From: Bacillota bacterium
GTDB lineage: Bacteria; Bacillota; Clostridia; Lachnospirales; Lachnospiraceae
Direction of reading: 5' to 3'
Length of the DNA stretch: 64,000 nucleotides
Assembly: GCA_023393095.1 (NCBI GenBank)
Contig: JAEWMT010000002.1
Location: forward strand, 1-64,000
The notes under the pieces are model-generated. The model did no database searches. It was not told the DNA's origin and saw only the letters and a program-made list of their open reading frames with translations. Position numbers and translations under genes: made by a program. Positions 35,001-44,034 of the stretch are shown one piece after another (the stretch's first letter is position 1; the number at the start of each line of letters is the position of its first letter).

Positions 35001-35756
35001 TTATACCGGTAGTATTACATGAACATTAAAATACTCTTCATCATATTCAAACATAATCTCACCATTATATTTTTGAACAATATCCCTGATCTTTTCTGTT
35101 CCAATTCCATGAAGTAAGGAATTTGCCTTATTACTGATGAATTTTCCTCTTTTTAAAACTGGGATCAAACCGATGGAATTTTCACAGCTAATTACACATC
35201 CTTCTTCCGTTTTCTGTATCATCAGCTGTATGTATTTGTTATGCTTGGATTTCTCTGCAGATTCAATCGCATTATCCAATATATTGCATAGTAAGGAACA
35301 GATATCCTTGCTCTGCATATTTATGTCTTGGGTTGTAATTATACTTGTAAAATCGATATTTTTTCCCTTGGCGAGGCACTTTTTTGAATTTAGCAGTATG
35401 GATAAGGTTTTATTTTCAGTAAGTATCAGATCGTTAGCTAATTCCACATCCTCATATATTTGATCAATATAATCCTTTAATTCCTCGTATCTTTCTTCTT
35501 TGGCTAACGATTTAATCAAACCTAGATGGTTATTCAAATCGTGTCTCAACTTTCGCAGCGTATCCGTTATGGTTACCATATCGATATTCAGCTTCAATTC
35601 CATTTCAGCCTGTTGTAGTTTTGACTGAATAGCCATTCCTTCATTGGTCTTCTTCTTAATACACAATACCAGTGCTACGGTAATAGGAAATATAATAATG
35701 CTTAAAAAGACAATGAAAATATCATCAAATCTGTTGATAAAATTAACAATTCCCAT
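35001..35756 (-). CDS. GHKL sensor histidine kinase (AgrC-like, minimal sensor)
   Basis: This 251-residue protein has one N-terminal membrane helix (about 13-35), a coiled linker, the H-box LRHDLNNHLGLIKSL, an N-box (LCNILDNAIESAEKS) and a G-box (HGIGTEKIRDIVQ). This is the HPK10 type that partners LytTR regulators. Unlike typical AgrC it lacks a multi-helix sensor domain. AGAGG about ten bases upstream supports the ATG at 35756; a longer TTG-started form is possible. Confidence 0.9.
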   Translation of the reverse strand: MGIVNFINRFDDIFIVFLSIIIFPITVALVLCIKKKTNEGMAIQSKLQQAEMELKLNIDMVTITDTLRKLRHDLNNHLGLIKSLAKEERYEELKDYIDQIYEDVELANDLILTENKTLSILLNSKKCLAKGKNIDFTSIITTQDINMQSKDICSLLCNILDNAIESAEKSKHNKYIQLMIQKTEEGCVISCENSIGLIPVLKRGKFISNKANSLLHGIGTEKIRDIVQKYNGEIMFEYDEEYFNVHVILPV

Positions 35757-35938
35757 TGGATAATATCCTCTTTTTTGTAATTCTGTATTAATCAAATGTT
35801 CAATTTTTGTGCATTATTTACAATTTTAACCATGTCAACACACCTATTTATAATCTATATCATACTATAATTTTAAAAAAATGCAAAGAATTTTTAAGTA
35901 TTTTTGTCTTCTGATAAAATTATCCCATTTTGAAAAAT

Positions 35939-35990
35939 AAAATGATGGGCTGGCTCACAGATTATTTTCTGCGGCTATGCCCATCATTTT
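35939..35990 (-). terminator. sigG terminator
   Basis: AAAATGATGGGC (35939-35950) and its complement GCCCATCATTTT (35979-35990) form a 12-bp stem around a loop that itself contains a small hairpin (CAGA…TCTG). It lies about 50 bp after the sigG stop and T-rich sequence follows. Confidence 0.75.
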
Positions 35991-36038
35991 TCTATATAAA
36001 TCAATTCATCAATGGATGAAATGACTTTTACCCTTGGT

Positions 36039-36815
36039 TTAGTTCAAATAATTACGCATATTTTTTAATGCTGATTTTTCCAATCTGCTGACCTGTGCCT
36101 GGGAAATATTAATTTCTTTGGCAACTTCCATCTGCGTCTTTCCCTCAAAGAAGCGGAGCTTAATGATATTATGTTCTCTTGCCGAGAGTTTATCCATCGC
36201 TTCCTTTAAGGATATTTCCTCAATCCAGTTCTCCTCCTTATTTTTCTTGTCACTTACCTGATCCATAATATAAAGGGCATCGCCTCCCTCAACATAAACC
36301 GGATCATAAAGAGATACGGGGCTCTGGATTGCATCCAGTGCATACACAATATCTTCCTTGCTGATTCCTATTTCAGCTGCTATCTCGCTAATCGTCGGTT
36401 CCTTTTCATTCTTCTTAACCAAGGCCTCTTTTGCATAAATAGCCTTGTATGCAGTATCCCTTAAGGAACGGCTGACTCGGATTGCATTATTATCTCTCAG
36501 ATACCTACGGATTTCTCCAATAATCATCGGTACGGCATAGGTAGAAAACTTGACGTTCTGTGTTATATCAAAATTATCAATCGCCTTCATTAGTCCTATA
36601 CAACCAATTTGAAATAAATCATCTACATTTTCATTACTGTTCGAAAATCTTTGAATGATGGACAGTACAAGTCGCAGGTTGCCTTTAATGTAAAGCTCTC
36701 TAGCTTCCCTATCTCCTTTTAATATTCTTTGAAACAATTCTTCCTTTTCACTGTTTTTCAACAATGGCAGCTTAGATGTATTAACACCACATATCTCAAC
36801 CTTATAAAGAGCCAT
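36039..36815 (-). CDS. sigG: Sporulation sigma factor SigG
   Basis: SigG directs late forespore transcription. The 258-residue protein opens MALYKVEICGVNTSKLPLLKN, a SigG hallmark, and has region 2 (NLRLVLSIIQRFSNSNENVDD, DLFQIGCIGLMKAIDNFD) and region 4 (SAREHNIIKLRFFEGKTQMEVA with an HTH ISQAQVSRLEKSAL). GGAGGT precedes the ATG. It follows sigE by 116 bp in the conserved spoIIGA-sigE-sigG cluster. Confidence 0.97.
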   Translation of the reverse strand: MALYKVEICGVNTSKLPLLKNSEKEELFQRILKGDREARELYIKGNLRLVLSIIQRFSNSNENVDDLFQIGCIGLMKAIDNFDITQNVKFSTYAVPMIIGEIRRYLRDNNAIRVSRSLRDTAYKAIYAKEALVKKNEKEPTISEIAAEIGISKEDIVYALDAIQSPVSLYDPVYVEGGDALYIMDQVSDKKNKEENWIEEISLKEAMDKLSAREHNIIKLRFFEGKTQMEVAKEINISQAQVSRLEKSALKNMRNYLN

Positions 36816-36931
36816 AACGAAACCTCCGAATCATATCATTTTCATTATAGAATGATTCACGTTTTGGCTCCTGTTTATACGATAAAAATTAAGAATTATT
36901 TTCCATATCCTGAATACCTTATCGGTACTGA

Positions 36932-37672
36932 TTATTCAAATCTAACCATTTCTTTTTTCAGTCTTTTTATAATCTTCTTTTCGAGTCGGGATATATAAGA
37001 TTGTGATATACCAAGTAAATCAGCTACTTCCTTCTGCGTCCGCTCTGTTCCGTCATCGGTATTTAATCCAAACCGAAGATCGACGATAATCCTCTCTCTG
37101 TCCGATAGCTTAGAAAGTGCCTTTCGAAGGAGCTTTCGGTCTACTTCTTCCTCAATATTACGGTATATGACATCTTCTTCCGTTCCAAGGATATCAGAAA
37201 GTAGCAGTTCATTTCCGTCCCAATCCACATTCAGAGGCTCGTCAATGGATACCTCCAGCTTTGTCTTATTATTACGTCTTAAATACATTAGAATCTCATT
37301 TTCTATACAGCGAGAGGCGTAGGTTGCCAGCTTAATATTTTTATCCGGATTAAAGGTATTGATTGCTTTAATTAGCCCGATGGTACCAATGGAAATTAGA
37401 TCCTCTACTCCAACACCTGTATTATCAAACTTTTTCGCTATGTACACGACAAGCCGCAGATTATGTTCCACCAGAATAGATTTCATCTCACTATCTCGGT
37501 CAGTTCCAAGTTGAGAAATTATTTCTGCTTCCTTTACCGGATCAAGCGGTGGAGGAAGTACCTCTGCTCCGCCTATGTAATGGATCTCCCCCTTATGACC
37601 GAATATAATCGTCTTTAAATCCGGAATCATCCTAAACTGAAATTTGTTTTGAATTGACAACTTTAATAGCAT
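36932..37672 (-). CDS. sigE: Sporulation sigma factor SigE (pro-form)
   Basis: SigE is the first mother-cell sigma factor and is made as an inactive precursor. The 246-residue protein has a hydrophobic/basic pro-sequence of about 30 residues ending at GEIHYIGGAEVLPPPL, which matches the usual SpoIIGA cleavage region. It is followed by region 2 (VEDLISIGTIGLIKAINTFN) and region 4 (LSDRERIIVDLRFGL, KEVADLLGISQSYISRLEKK). GGGAGG precedes the ATG. Confidence 0.97.
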   Translation of the reverse strand: MLLKLSIQNKFQFRMIPDLKTIIFGHKGEIHYIGGAEVLPPPLDPVKEAEIISQLGTDRDSEMKSILVEHNLRLVVYIAKKFDNTGVGVEDLISIGTIGLIKAINTFNPDKNIKLATYASRCIENEILMYLRRNNKTKLEVSIDEPLNVDWDGNELLLSDILGTEEDVIYRNIEEEVDRKLLRKALSKLSDRERIIVDLRFGLNTDDGTERTQKEVADLLGISQSYISRLEKKIIKRLKKEMVRFE

Positions 37673-37792
37673 AATAAACCTCCCTTTATTATCAAGTCTG
37701 AATGTCAGCGAACCTAATATAAAATTAAAAACTCTTCACTCTTAAAACACCGTGTTTTTTGGAAAGGGCTTGCATTCTTTTTGCAAATCTAT

Positions 37793-38707
37793 CTACATTA
37801 GCTCCTTATGTAGTATTACGTGATAATCATCCTTTACAGAGAGGTGGTTATCGTAAATTGCCACGGTCACCTTCTCATTGCATATCGTTTCTTTTCCCGT
37901 ATGTATTAATACTTTATCCAAAATCACTCCAAGCATCATTCCCTTAGATCTTCCTATGGATTGATATGGAATCATCCTGAAACGAAGTAAATATTCATCA
38001 TTTATTTTAGGCGCGACTCCCACTGCAGTATTCTCTAGGTAACTTCTTGCATTCTCCAATTCACTAATAGCCTGCGTTGGAAGTAGTTCCTTTAATAATG
38101 AATTCTCTACAATCATGACAGGCTTCTTAAATATGGGGTCATAAAGACAGTTACCTGTATCCATTAATCCTCTCGTAACAATGCTATGATTGTTATATGT
38201 TAGTTCTACTTCATAAGTTTCCTTCTTCTCACTCTGATACCATCTGAGCATCCATAATACAAGATAACTGATCGGTACCATACATAGCATGGTGATTATG
38301 ACAATTTTCCATGATTTATTACTCAGTATAAGAGAAGTTCCAATTTTAATGAGTTTTTCTCTTGTATTCGTGTAATAATAAATGGAATTAATCAAACCTC
38401 CGACGAAATATGTAATTAGATATAGTGCAACTATCTGTTTAAATAGCTCAAGCTTCTTCATTTTTCCAAATGCAATCCAAACCATAATAATAGATGCTGC
38501 CACATTCATTATTAGAAACCGTAATATTATATTTATCCATGGGAAGATACTTACCATCACGGTAAATATCCCTCCGACTGCTGCTGCTCCCAACATTCTT
38601 TTCAAACTACTGTTCTTTCGACTCACTTTTTTTAGAAGATACAGCAGGATGAAATCCATGAAAAAATTTAGGATAAAAATAATATCCGGATATATTTCTA
38701 GATACAA
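37793..38707 (-). CDS. spoIIGA: Sigma-E processing peptidase SpoIIGA
   Basis: SpoIIGA is the membrane aspartic protease that activates pro-SigE. The 304-residue protein has five N-terminal membrane helices, then a cytoplasmic protease domain with the catalytic motif RGLMDTGNCLYDP. The start is TTG (MYLEIYPDIIFILNFFMDF) with GGAGGT five bases upstream. It sits 120 bp before sigE. Confidence 0.95.
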   Translation of the reverse strand: MYLEIYPDIIFILNFFMDFILLYLLKKVSRKNSSLKRMLGAAAVGGIFTVMVSIFPWINIILRFLIMNVAASIIMVWIAFGKMKKLELFKQIVALYLITYFVGGLINSIYYYTNTREKLIKIGTSLILSNKSWKIVIITMLCMVPISYLVLWMLRWYQSEKKETYEVELTYNNHSIVTRGLMDTGNCLYDPIFKKPVMIVENSLLKELLPTQAISELENARSYLENTAVGVAPKINDEYLLRFRMIPYQSIGRSKGMMLGVILDKVLIHTGKETICNEKVTVAIYDNHLSVKDDYHVILHKELM

Positions 38708-38757
38708 AATTCACCTCCACCAACATGTCAGTCATTCATCAGCCAAGTACATTTACG

Positions 38758-38790
38758 ATTATATCTTGTTTGAATTCCATTTTTTGTCAT
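38758..38790 (-). promoter_or_regulatory. Candidate spoIIG promoter with long spacer and Spo0A-like box
   Basis: A perfect TATAAT (38758-38763) lies 21 bp from ATGACA (38785-38790), and a 0A-like box TGACAAA (38783-38789) overlaps the -35. The Bacillus subtilis spoIIG promoter has a similar abnormal spacing (22 bp) and Spo0A sites over its -35, so the arrangement fits Spo0A~P activation. Exact start site is not shown. Confidence 0.55.
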
Positions 38791-38861
38791 TTCCTAGTAA
38801 ATAAATCTTTGTTTTCATTTACTATATTTTACATCAACTGCACTTATTTTCATTTAAAGTA

Positions 38862-38906
38862 TAAAAAAAACTGTTAGATTATTCTTATTAAAATAATCTA
38901 ACAGCC
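38862..38906 (-). terminator. ftsZ terminator
   Basis: A perfect 13-bp inverted repeat (38871-38883 with 38892-38904, arm CTGTTAGATTATT) has an 8-base loop and, on the minus strand, is followed by eight T residues. It is one of the strongest terminators in the window and separates ftsZ from spoIIGA. Confidence 0.9.
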
Positions 38907-39000
38907 TAAATCTCTTATGTATTATGATTTTTCTCGTATTATTTGTTATGTCGAATTCTAAATGTATCGTATAACATGTATTCTAAAAATACTTATTATT

Positions 39001-39106
39001 CGGTTCATAATGAACCGTTTTCAATTTATATAAGTTTTATTTGTTATGGCGTGTTCTTAAAGAACCGTTTTTAATTTATATAAGTTTTATTTGTTATGAC
39101 GGTTCT
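39001..39106. repeat. 50-bp tandem duplication over the ftsZ stop codon
   Basis: A segment beginning GAACCGTTTT occurs at 39012 and again at 39062, an exact 50-bp period, with near-identical sequence over about 45 bases. The copy nearer ftsZ contains its last codons and stop; the downstream copy preserves the same codons without a gene. Small palindromes (CGGTTCAT…ATGAACCG at 39001-39017, GTTCTTAAAGAAC at 39053-39065) punctuate the array. Confidence 0.8.
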
Positions 39107-40322
39107 TTTGGAGAAACTCAGGTATTTTAATACCACTCGGATCTGTATTCGTATTTGCAGGAGCTTTTGCTGGCTGGCTAACCGGACGTCGGTTCGGATC
39201 GGTCTGGAAGCTGCTTGCTGTACTCTGTATTGAATTATTTATCTGACTAGCACCGGAGTATGTATTATAGGTTCTTCCCAAATTCATCTCAGGTTTTACC
39301 GTAGGTCTGATCGGACTAGGTGTGGAGGAGGAATGTCTTAAAAAGTCCGGTGTCTTAACCATGTCCTTTGACTTGTTGTCAAGTCCGGTTGCGATAACAG
39401 TAATTGTTGCTGTATCCGGAGTAGTATCATCAAACATAGCACCAAAAATAATATTTGCAGAATCTCCTGATAACTCTTGAACCAGAGTAGCAGCCTCGTT
39501 CGCTTCAATCAAGCTGATATCACCGGAAATATTAATAATAACATGGGATGCACCCTGAATGGTTGTCTCAAGTAACGGACTAGTAATTGCCTGTTTTACT
39601 GCATCAATACATTTATCATCACCTATTCCCATACCAATACCGATATGAGCTACACCCTTGTCCTTCATTACGGTCTGAACATCAGCAAAATCAAGATTAA
39701 TCAAACCTGGTACATTAATTAAATCAGTGATACCCTGAACACCCTGCTGTAAAACTTCATCTGCCTTACGAAGCGCATCCGGCATTGTGGTTCTTCGATC
39801 AACAATCTCTAATAATTTATCATTCGGAATAACGATTAAGGTATCTACATGTTCTTTTAAACGGTCAATGCCGCTGATAGCATTTGTCATTCGCTGTTTG
39901 GCTTCGAATTTAAAAGGCTTTGTCACAATTCCTACCGTCAGGATTCCCATATCTTTTGCAATCTGTGCTACTACCGGAGCGGCTCCTGTACCTGTTCCGC
40001 CACCCATACCACAGGTTACAAATATCATATCAGCACCTTTTATAATTTCTGCCAGCTGCTCCCTGCTCTCTTCAGCAGCTTTTTGTCCGATTTCAGGCTG
40101 TGCACCTGCACCAAGACCTTTGGTAAGCTTCTCACCAATCTGAATTACCTGCGGAGCTTTACAGTTTTTTAAATGCTGCTTATCTGTATTCACGCAAATA
40201 AATTCTACTCCCACAATGTTTTCTTCTATCATTCGATTAACGGCGTTATTACCTGCTCCTCCTACCCCGATTACAAGTATTTTTGCTGTAGTATCCGCCT
40301 CATTTGTTCTTATCTCTAGCAA
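39087..40322 (-). CDS. ftsZ: Cell division protein FtsZ
   Basis: FtsZ is the tubulin-like GTPase that forms the division ring. The 411-residue protein has GVGGAGNNAVNRM near 19-31, the signature GGGTGTG at 107-113, the T7 loop NLDFADV, a variable Pro/Ser-rich linker (about 330-395), and the C-terminal peptide IKIPEFLQKN that binds FtsA/SepF-type anchors. The start is TTG, eight bases after GGAGG. It is preceded by divIB after a 254-bp gap (40323-40576) in which I found no further gene. Confidence 0.98.
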   Translation of the reverse strand: MLEIRTNEADTTAKILVIGVGGAGNNAVNRMIEENIVGVEFICVNTDKQHLKNCKAPQVIQIGEKLTKGLGAGAQPEIGQKAAEESREQLAEIIKGADMIFVTCGMGGGTGTGAAPVVAQIAKDMGILTVGIVTKPFKFEAKQRMTNAISGIDRLKEHVDTLIVIPNDKLLEIVDRRTTMPDALRKADEVLQQGVQGITDLINVPGLINLDFADVQTVMKDKGVAHIGIGMGIGDDKCIDAVKQAITSPLLETTIQGASHVIINISGDISLIEANEAATLVQELSGDSANIIFGAMFDDTTPDTATITVIATGLDNKSKDMVKTPDFLRHSSSTPSPIRPTVKPEMNLGRTYNTYSGASQINNSIQSTASSFQTDPNRRPVSQPAKAPANTNTDPSGIKIPEFLQKNRHNK

Positions 40323-40576
40323 GGTCTATTCCTCCTTTATCGTATTCTCTAATTTATAACAATTGGTTCTATTTTTCCTGTAATAATTTGTTATATTTAG
40401 TAATATTTTTTAAAATAATCATTTAACATTTCCAAAAAACCACATCATGATGGGGATTAAAACTTGTCCATACACAATTTGTGGGGTTCCATAATCCTAC
40501 TTAATATAATATCTTTAAATTCCCAAATAATCAAGCATAATTTTTAAAAAATGAGAATTATTTAAGCCATTATAAT

Positions 40577-41332
40577 CTATTGTGTCGATTTTTTAAATTT
40601 GGCAATAACCTCGGCACCTTTTTCATAATTCCTCATATCAAGTTCATACACATGTTTACCTTTTGCCTTAGTCAGGATATTGTTTAGGTTAGAAAGTGCA
40701 TCGTAATAGTCTTCCTTTTTTCCAAGCAAAACTTCTATATCTTCACAGTGAAGAGTAACATTTTCTTCGCTATCAAAACTTATGATGTCAACATCCAGTT
40801 TATACTTATTGATTAATTTGGTTAGGTTTAATATTACATTAAATAATTTATCATTTTGTGCTTCAAGCTTTTCATGTAGTATAATTTTCTCGAACTGAAG
40901 GCCTTTGATTATGGGTATTTTCTCAATTCTCTTAGAGGAACTCTCTACCACAATACCATCCTTATCAAAATAGAGGTATTCTCCCATGAAATGTACACAG
41001 CCCGTTACAATTTTATCATAAACATAAACTGCAACCTTGTGACTACTTACCATTTCCACCTCTATCTTCTCAATAAACGGAATCACAGGCTTTTTAAAAA
41101 AACGGTATTTTAGGTATAGGTATACTGAATTATTATCCAGCTCGGACTGCATTATTGTTTCCCTAATCTGCTTAGCACTATAACGACTTGTTCCTATTAC
41201 ATCTACTTTTTTTATACTAAATGTAAACAGAAACATAACACACGGTATAACAATAATAATCAGAACAAGCAGTATTTTTCGAAAAATTCTCTTTAGTACA
41301 CTATAAATATTCCTTCGTCTATTAAATTTCAT
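40577..41332 (-). CDS. divIB: Cell division protein FtsQ/DivIB
   Basis: DivIB/FtsQ is a bitopic divisome scaffold. The protein has a short cytoplasmic N-terminus (MKFNRRRN), one membrane helix, a POTRA domain (IKKVDVIGTSRYSAKQIRET, then FIEKIEVEMVSSHKVAVYVY) and an extracytoplasmic beta domain. The GGAGGT overlaps upstream in-frame ATGs, so I chose the last of three (251 residues); starts up to 41365 are possible. It follows murA by about 40 bp. Confidence 0.9.
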   Translation of the reverse strand: MKFNRRRNIYSVLKRIFRKILLVLIIIVIPCVMFLFTFSIKKVDVIGTSRYSAKQIRETIMQSELDNNSVYLYLKYRFFKKPVIPFIEKIEVEMVSSHKVAVYVYDKIVTGCVHFMGEYLYFDKDGIVVESSSKRIEKIPIIKGLQFEKIILHEKLEAQNDKLFNVILNLTKLINKYKLDVDIISFDSEENVTLHCEDIEVLLGKKEDYYDALSNLNNILTKAKGKHVYELDMRNYEKGAEVIAKFKKSTQ

Positions 41333-41374
41333 CATTACCTCCATGATACTGCTCTTCAATATCATATACAGTCT

Positions 41375-42667
41375 TCACAAAGCAATTTGGGATATATTTC
41401 CACTCCGAAATCTAATTTTAGCTCCTAAAAGAGTTAGATCTCTGCAAATATCCTCATAGCCCCGTTCTATATAGGAAGCATCACATACTACCGTTGTACC
41501 CTCTGCTGCTAAACCAGCTATCACAAGTGCAGCTCCGCCACGTAATTCATGGGCATGAACCACAGCTCCATGCAAGCCCTTAACTCCGGTAATTATGGCT
41601 TTATTCTCGTTTTCCTGAAGGCTGATCACCGCTCCCATTTTCCTAAGTTCTTCTACATTCTGATAACGTGATTCAAATATTTCTTCTATGATAGTACTTT
41701 TTCCATCAGCTAAACATAAAATACTCATGAGCTGCGACTGCATATCGGTTGGAAACCCTGGATAGACCTGCGTTTTTAATATTTCAATCGGCTGAGGTCT
41801 TTTTTCACTACGTATTTTAATCACATTACCCAGAACTTCCACGTCGCATCCTGTTCTTCTAAGTACTCTGATTGTTGATGTAAGCTGGCGGTCAGGAGTA
41901 TCTAATAATACAATATCTCCCCTTGTTGCAGCAACCGCTGCCATATATGTTCCTGCAACGATTCGATCCGTCGAAAGCGTAAATTCAACATCATGCAAAC
42001 CTTTTACGCCTTCTATCTCAATATAATCGGATCCTTTACCACAAATCCTTGCACCTGCTTCAATAAGATATCTGCATACTTCAGTAACCTCCGGCTCTCT
42101 TGCTGCATTATATATTCGAGTAACACCTTCGGATAATACTGCGGTAAGTATCACATTCTGAGTAGCTCCAACACTGGATTTTTCAAAAAATATATCATTA
42201 CCGACTATTTTTTCGGTACAGCAGTGAATAATATTTTTCTCTTCCCCAAGAAACTCCTGAGTAATATTCATTTTACAAATCGCATCCAAATGTCTATCAA
42301 TTGGCCTCTTGCCAATGGAACAGCCACCGGGATATGCTATTGTCACCTCATGGAATCTGCCAAGGATTGCTCCAAGATACAGAATGGAACTTCTCATCTT
42401 TCTGACTGAATCTTCTGAAACCTTAGTCATGTAAGCAGAACTACTGTCTACAATCAACGTATTATTATCCCAAGAGGTTTTGCATCCCAGTTCCTCCAGG
42501 ATTTTCACCATATGAAATACATCAAGTATTTTGGGACAATTCCTTAGTATCGAAATACCTTTATTCAAAATAGTAGCAGCAATAACCGGTAGTGCTGCAT
42601 TCTTTGAACCTTGTATTTTTAACTCGCCTTTTAACTGCTCTCCGCCGATGACCTCAATACTCGACAT
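41375..42667 (-). CDS. murA: UDP-N-acetylglucosamine 1-carboxyvinyltransferase MurA
   Basis: MurA makes the first committed peptidoglycan precursor from UDP-GlcNAc and phosphoenolpyruvate and is the fosfomycin target. The 430-residue protein has the catalytic cysteine C116 in YPGGCSIGKRPIDRHL and SKNAALPVIAA at the N-terminus. GAGGT precedes the ATG. It lies between ftsW and divIB, where Bacillus has murG and murB. Confidence 0.96.
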   Translation of the reverse strand: MSSIEVIGGEQLKGELKIQGSKNAALPVIAATILNKGISILRNCPKILDVFHMVKILEELGCKTSWDNNTLIVDSSSAYMTKVSEDSVRKMRSSILYLGAILGRFHEVTIAYPGGCSIGKRPIDRHLDAICKMNITQEFLGEEKNIIHCCTEKIVGNDIFFEKSSVGATQNVILTAVLSEGVTRIYNAAREPEVTEVCRYLIEAGARICGKGSDYIEIEGVKGLHDVEFTLSTDRIVAGTYMAAVAATRGDIVLLDTPDRQLTSTIRVLRRTGCDVEVLGNVIKIRSEKRPQPIEILKTQVYPGFPTDMQSQLMSILCLADGKSTIIEEIFESRYQNVEELRKMGAVISLQENENKAIITGVKGLHGAVVHAHELRGGAALVIAGLAAEGTTVVCDASYIERGYEDICRDLTLLGAKIRFRSGNISQIAL

Positions 42668-42790
42668 AGCACACCTCAGACAATAAGGAAATATATTACT
42701 ACTATATGAATCCTCCTTTGTCCGCGTGAATCCTGCATTGTCCCGATTATTTCCGTAAGGAGCTTATAATAAATGCTCATTGAGAACCGG

Positions 42791-42835
42791 AAGAACTTAA
42801 AATGAATTTCCAATGGAATTCATTTTTTAGTTCTT
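42791..42835 (-). terminator. Hairpin between ftsW and murA
   Basis: AAGAACT (42791-42797) pairs with 42829-42835, and ATGAATT pairs with AATTCAT inside, giving a long stem with A/T-rich flanks. It could terminate or attenuate ftsW-side transcription before murA. A second short inverted repeat (GTAATGAT…ATCATTAC) lies at the ftsW stop. Confidence 0.6.
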
Positions 42836-42859
42836 TCTAAGTGTAATGATGTTTTATCA

Positions 42860-44008
42860 TTACGCTTTTTCTCCTTTAATCTGATTCGAGACACTTAGAA
42901 CAATTCCCATCTCAAATAAGAGTACCATAACCGAGCTTCCTCCGTAACTGATAAAAGGAAGTGTATTACCGGTTGACGGAATGGTGTTTGTAACAACCGC
43001 AATATTAATGATTACCTGAATTGCGATATGGGCAAGCACTCCGGTAGCAATAAGACCACCGTATAAATCAGTTGAATTTATAGCAATGATAAAAATACGC
43101 CACATTAATAAAATAAATAATAAGATTAGGGCAAATGCTCCAAATAACCCCATTTCCTCACAGATGACTGTAAAAATCATATCGTTATGGGATTCCGGAA
43201 TAAAGCCCAGCTTCTGAATGCTATGTCCGAGCCCCTTACCAAAGATTCCTCCCGATGCAATTGCATACAGACCTTGCAGAATCTGATATCCATTGTCCGC
43301 TGTTTCAACATGAAGCCATGCATTAATACGATCGGAACGATAGGAGTTGAAACAGAAGATAAAGATTAACCCCATTCCGACCAGCATCGCACCCGATATA
43401 AGAAAGTATGCCTTCTTTCTGCTGGCAACAAAACAGACTGAAACTAGGATTACTGCTACTATAATCGCTGTAGAAAGGTTTTCTATAACAATTAACCCAA
43501 GTAAAGGTGCTATGAATAAACATACGCGGATAAACCCTGAAAATTTATCAAGCTTTTTAGGCGCAAGATTAATGATATATGCAGTAAATAGAATAACACA
43601 TATTTTGGTAAGCTCGGAAGGTTGAAATCTTCCGACCAAAGGAATTTCAATCCATCTTTTTGATCCCTTTGTGGCATTTCCAAATAAAAGAACAAAAGTC
43701 TGTAAAAATAGGCAGAGTGCATAAAGAAGTGCAATCGGTCTTAATTTTATAATTGGAAGTTTGGTGATATAAAGATGATAATCTATCTTTGAAACGAAAA
43801 TCATAACAAGGATACCAATACCTGCAAGAAGCGCCTGTCTCTCAAGGTAAAAGGCGGGTGACAGGTCCTTCATCTGTGCATTAAATGCACTGGTACTATA
43901 AATAAATACCAGACCAAAGCATACCAAAAAAAGAACCAGAAAAAGTAGGCTGTAGTCATAATAGCTATGCATTTTTTTTTGATTGGTTTGTGCTAATGTT
44001 CTACTCAT
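42860..44008 (-). CDS. ftsW: SEDS peptidoglycan glycosyltransferase FtsW/SpoVE
   Basis: FtsW-type SEDS proteins polymerise glycan strands at the septum with a partner PBP. The 382-residue protein has about ten membrane helices, with the signature region IPSTGNTLPFISYGGSSV near the C-terminus and FQPSELTKI in the middle. The ATG at 44008 is five bases after GGGAGG; the codon before it is TTG. It could be the sporulation paralogue SpoVE, which occupies this place in Bacillus. Confidence 0.94.
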   Translation of the reverse strand: MSRTLAQTNQKKMHSYYDYSLLFLVLFLVCFGLVFIYSTSAFNAQMKDLSPAFYLERQALLAGIGILVMIFVSKIDYHLYITKLPIIKLRPIALLYALCLFLQTFVLLFGNATKGSKRWIEIPLVGRFQPSELTKICVILFTAYIINLAPKKLDKFSGFIRVCLFIAPLLGLIVIENLSTAIIVAVILVSVCFVASRKKAYFLISGAMLVGMGLIFIFCFNSYRSDRINAWLHVETADNGYQILQGLYAIASGGIFGKGLGHSIQKLGFIPESHNDMIFTVICEEMGLFGAFALILLFILLMWRIFIIAINSTDLYGGLIATGVLAHIAIQVIINIAVVTNTIPSTGNTLPFISYGGSSVMVLLFEMGIVLSVSNQIKGEKA

Positions 44009-44034
44009 CAAAACCTCCCTAACAAGTCAAAAGC

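Noticed and set aside
37741..37770. ACACCGTGTTTT segment upstream of sigE resembling the leader element
   Set aside because: Similarity is limited to about nine bases and it is not next to the ribosome site.
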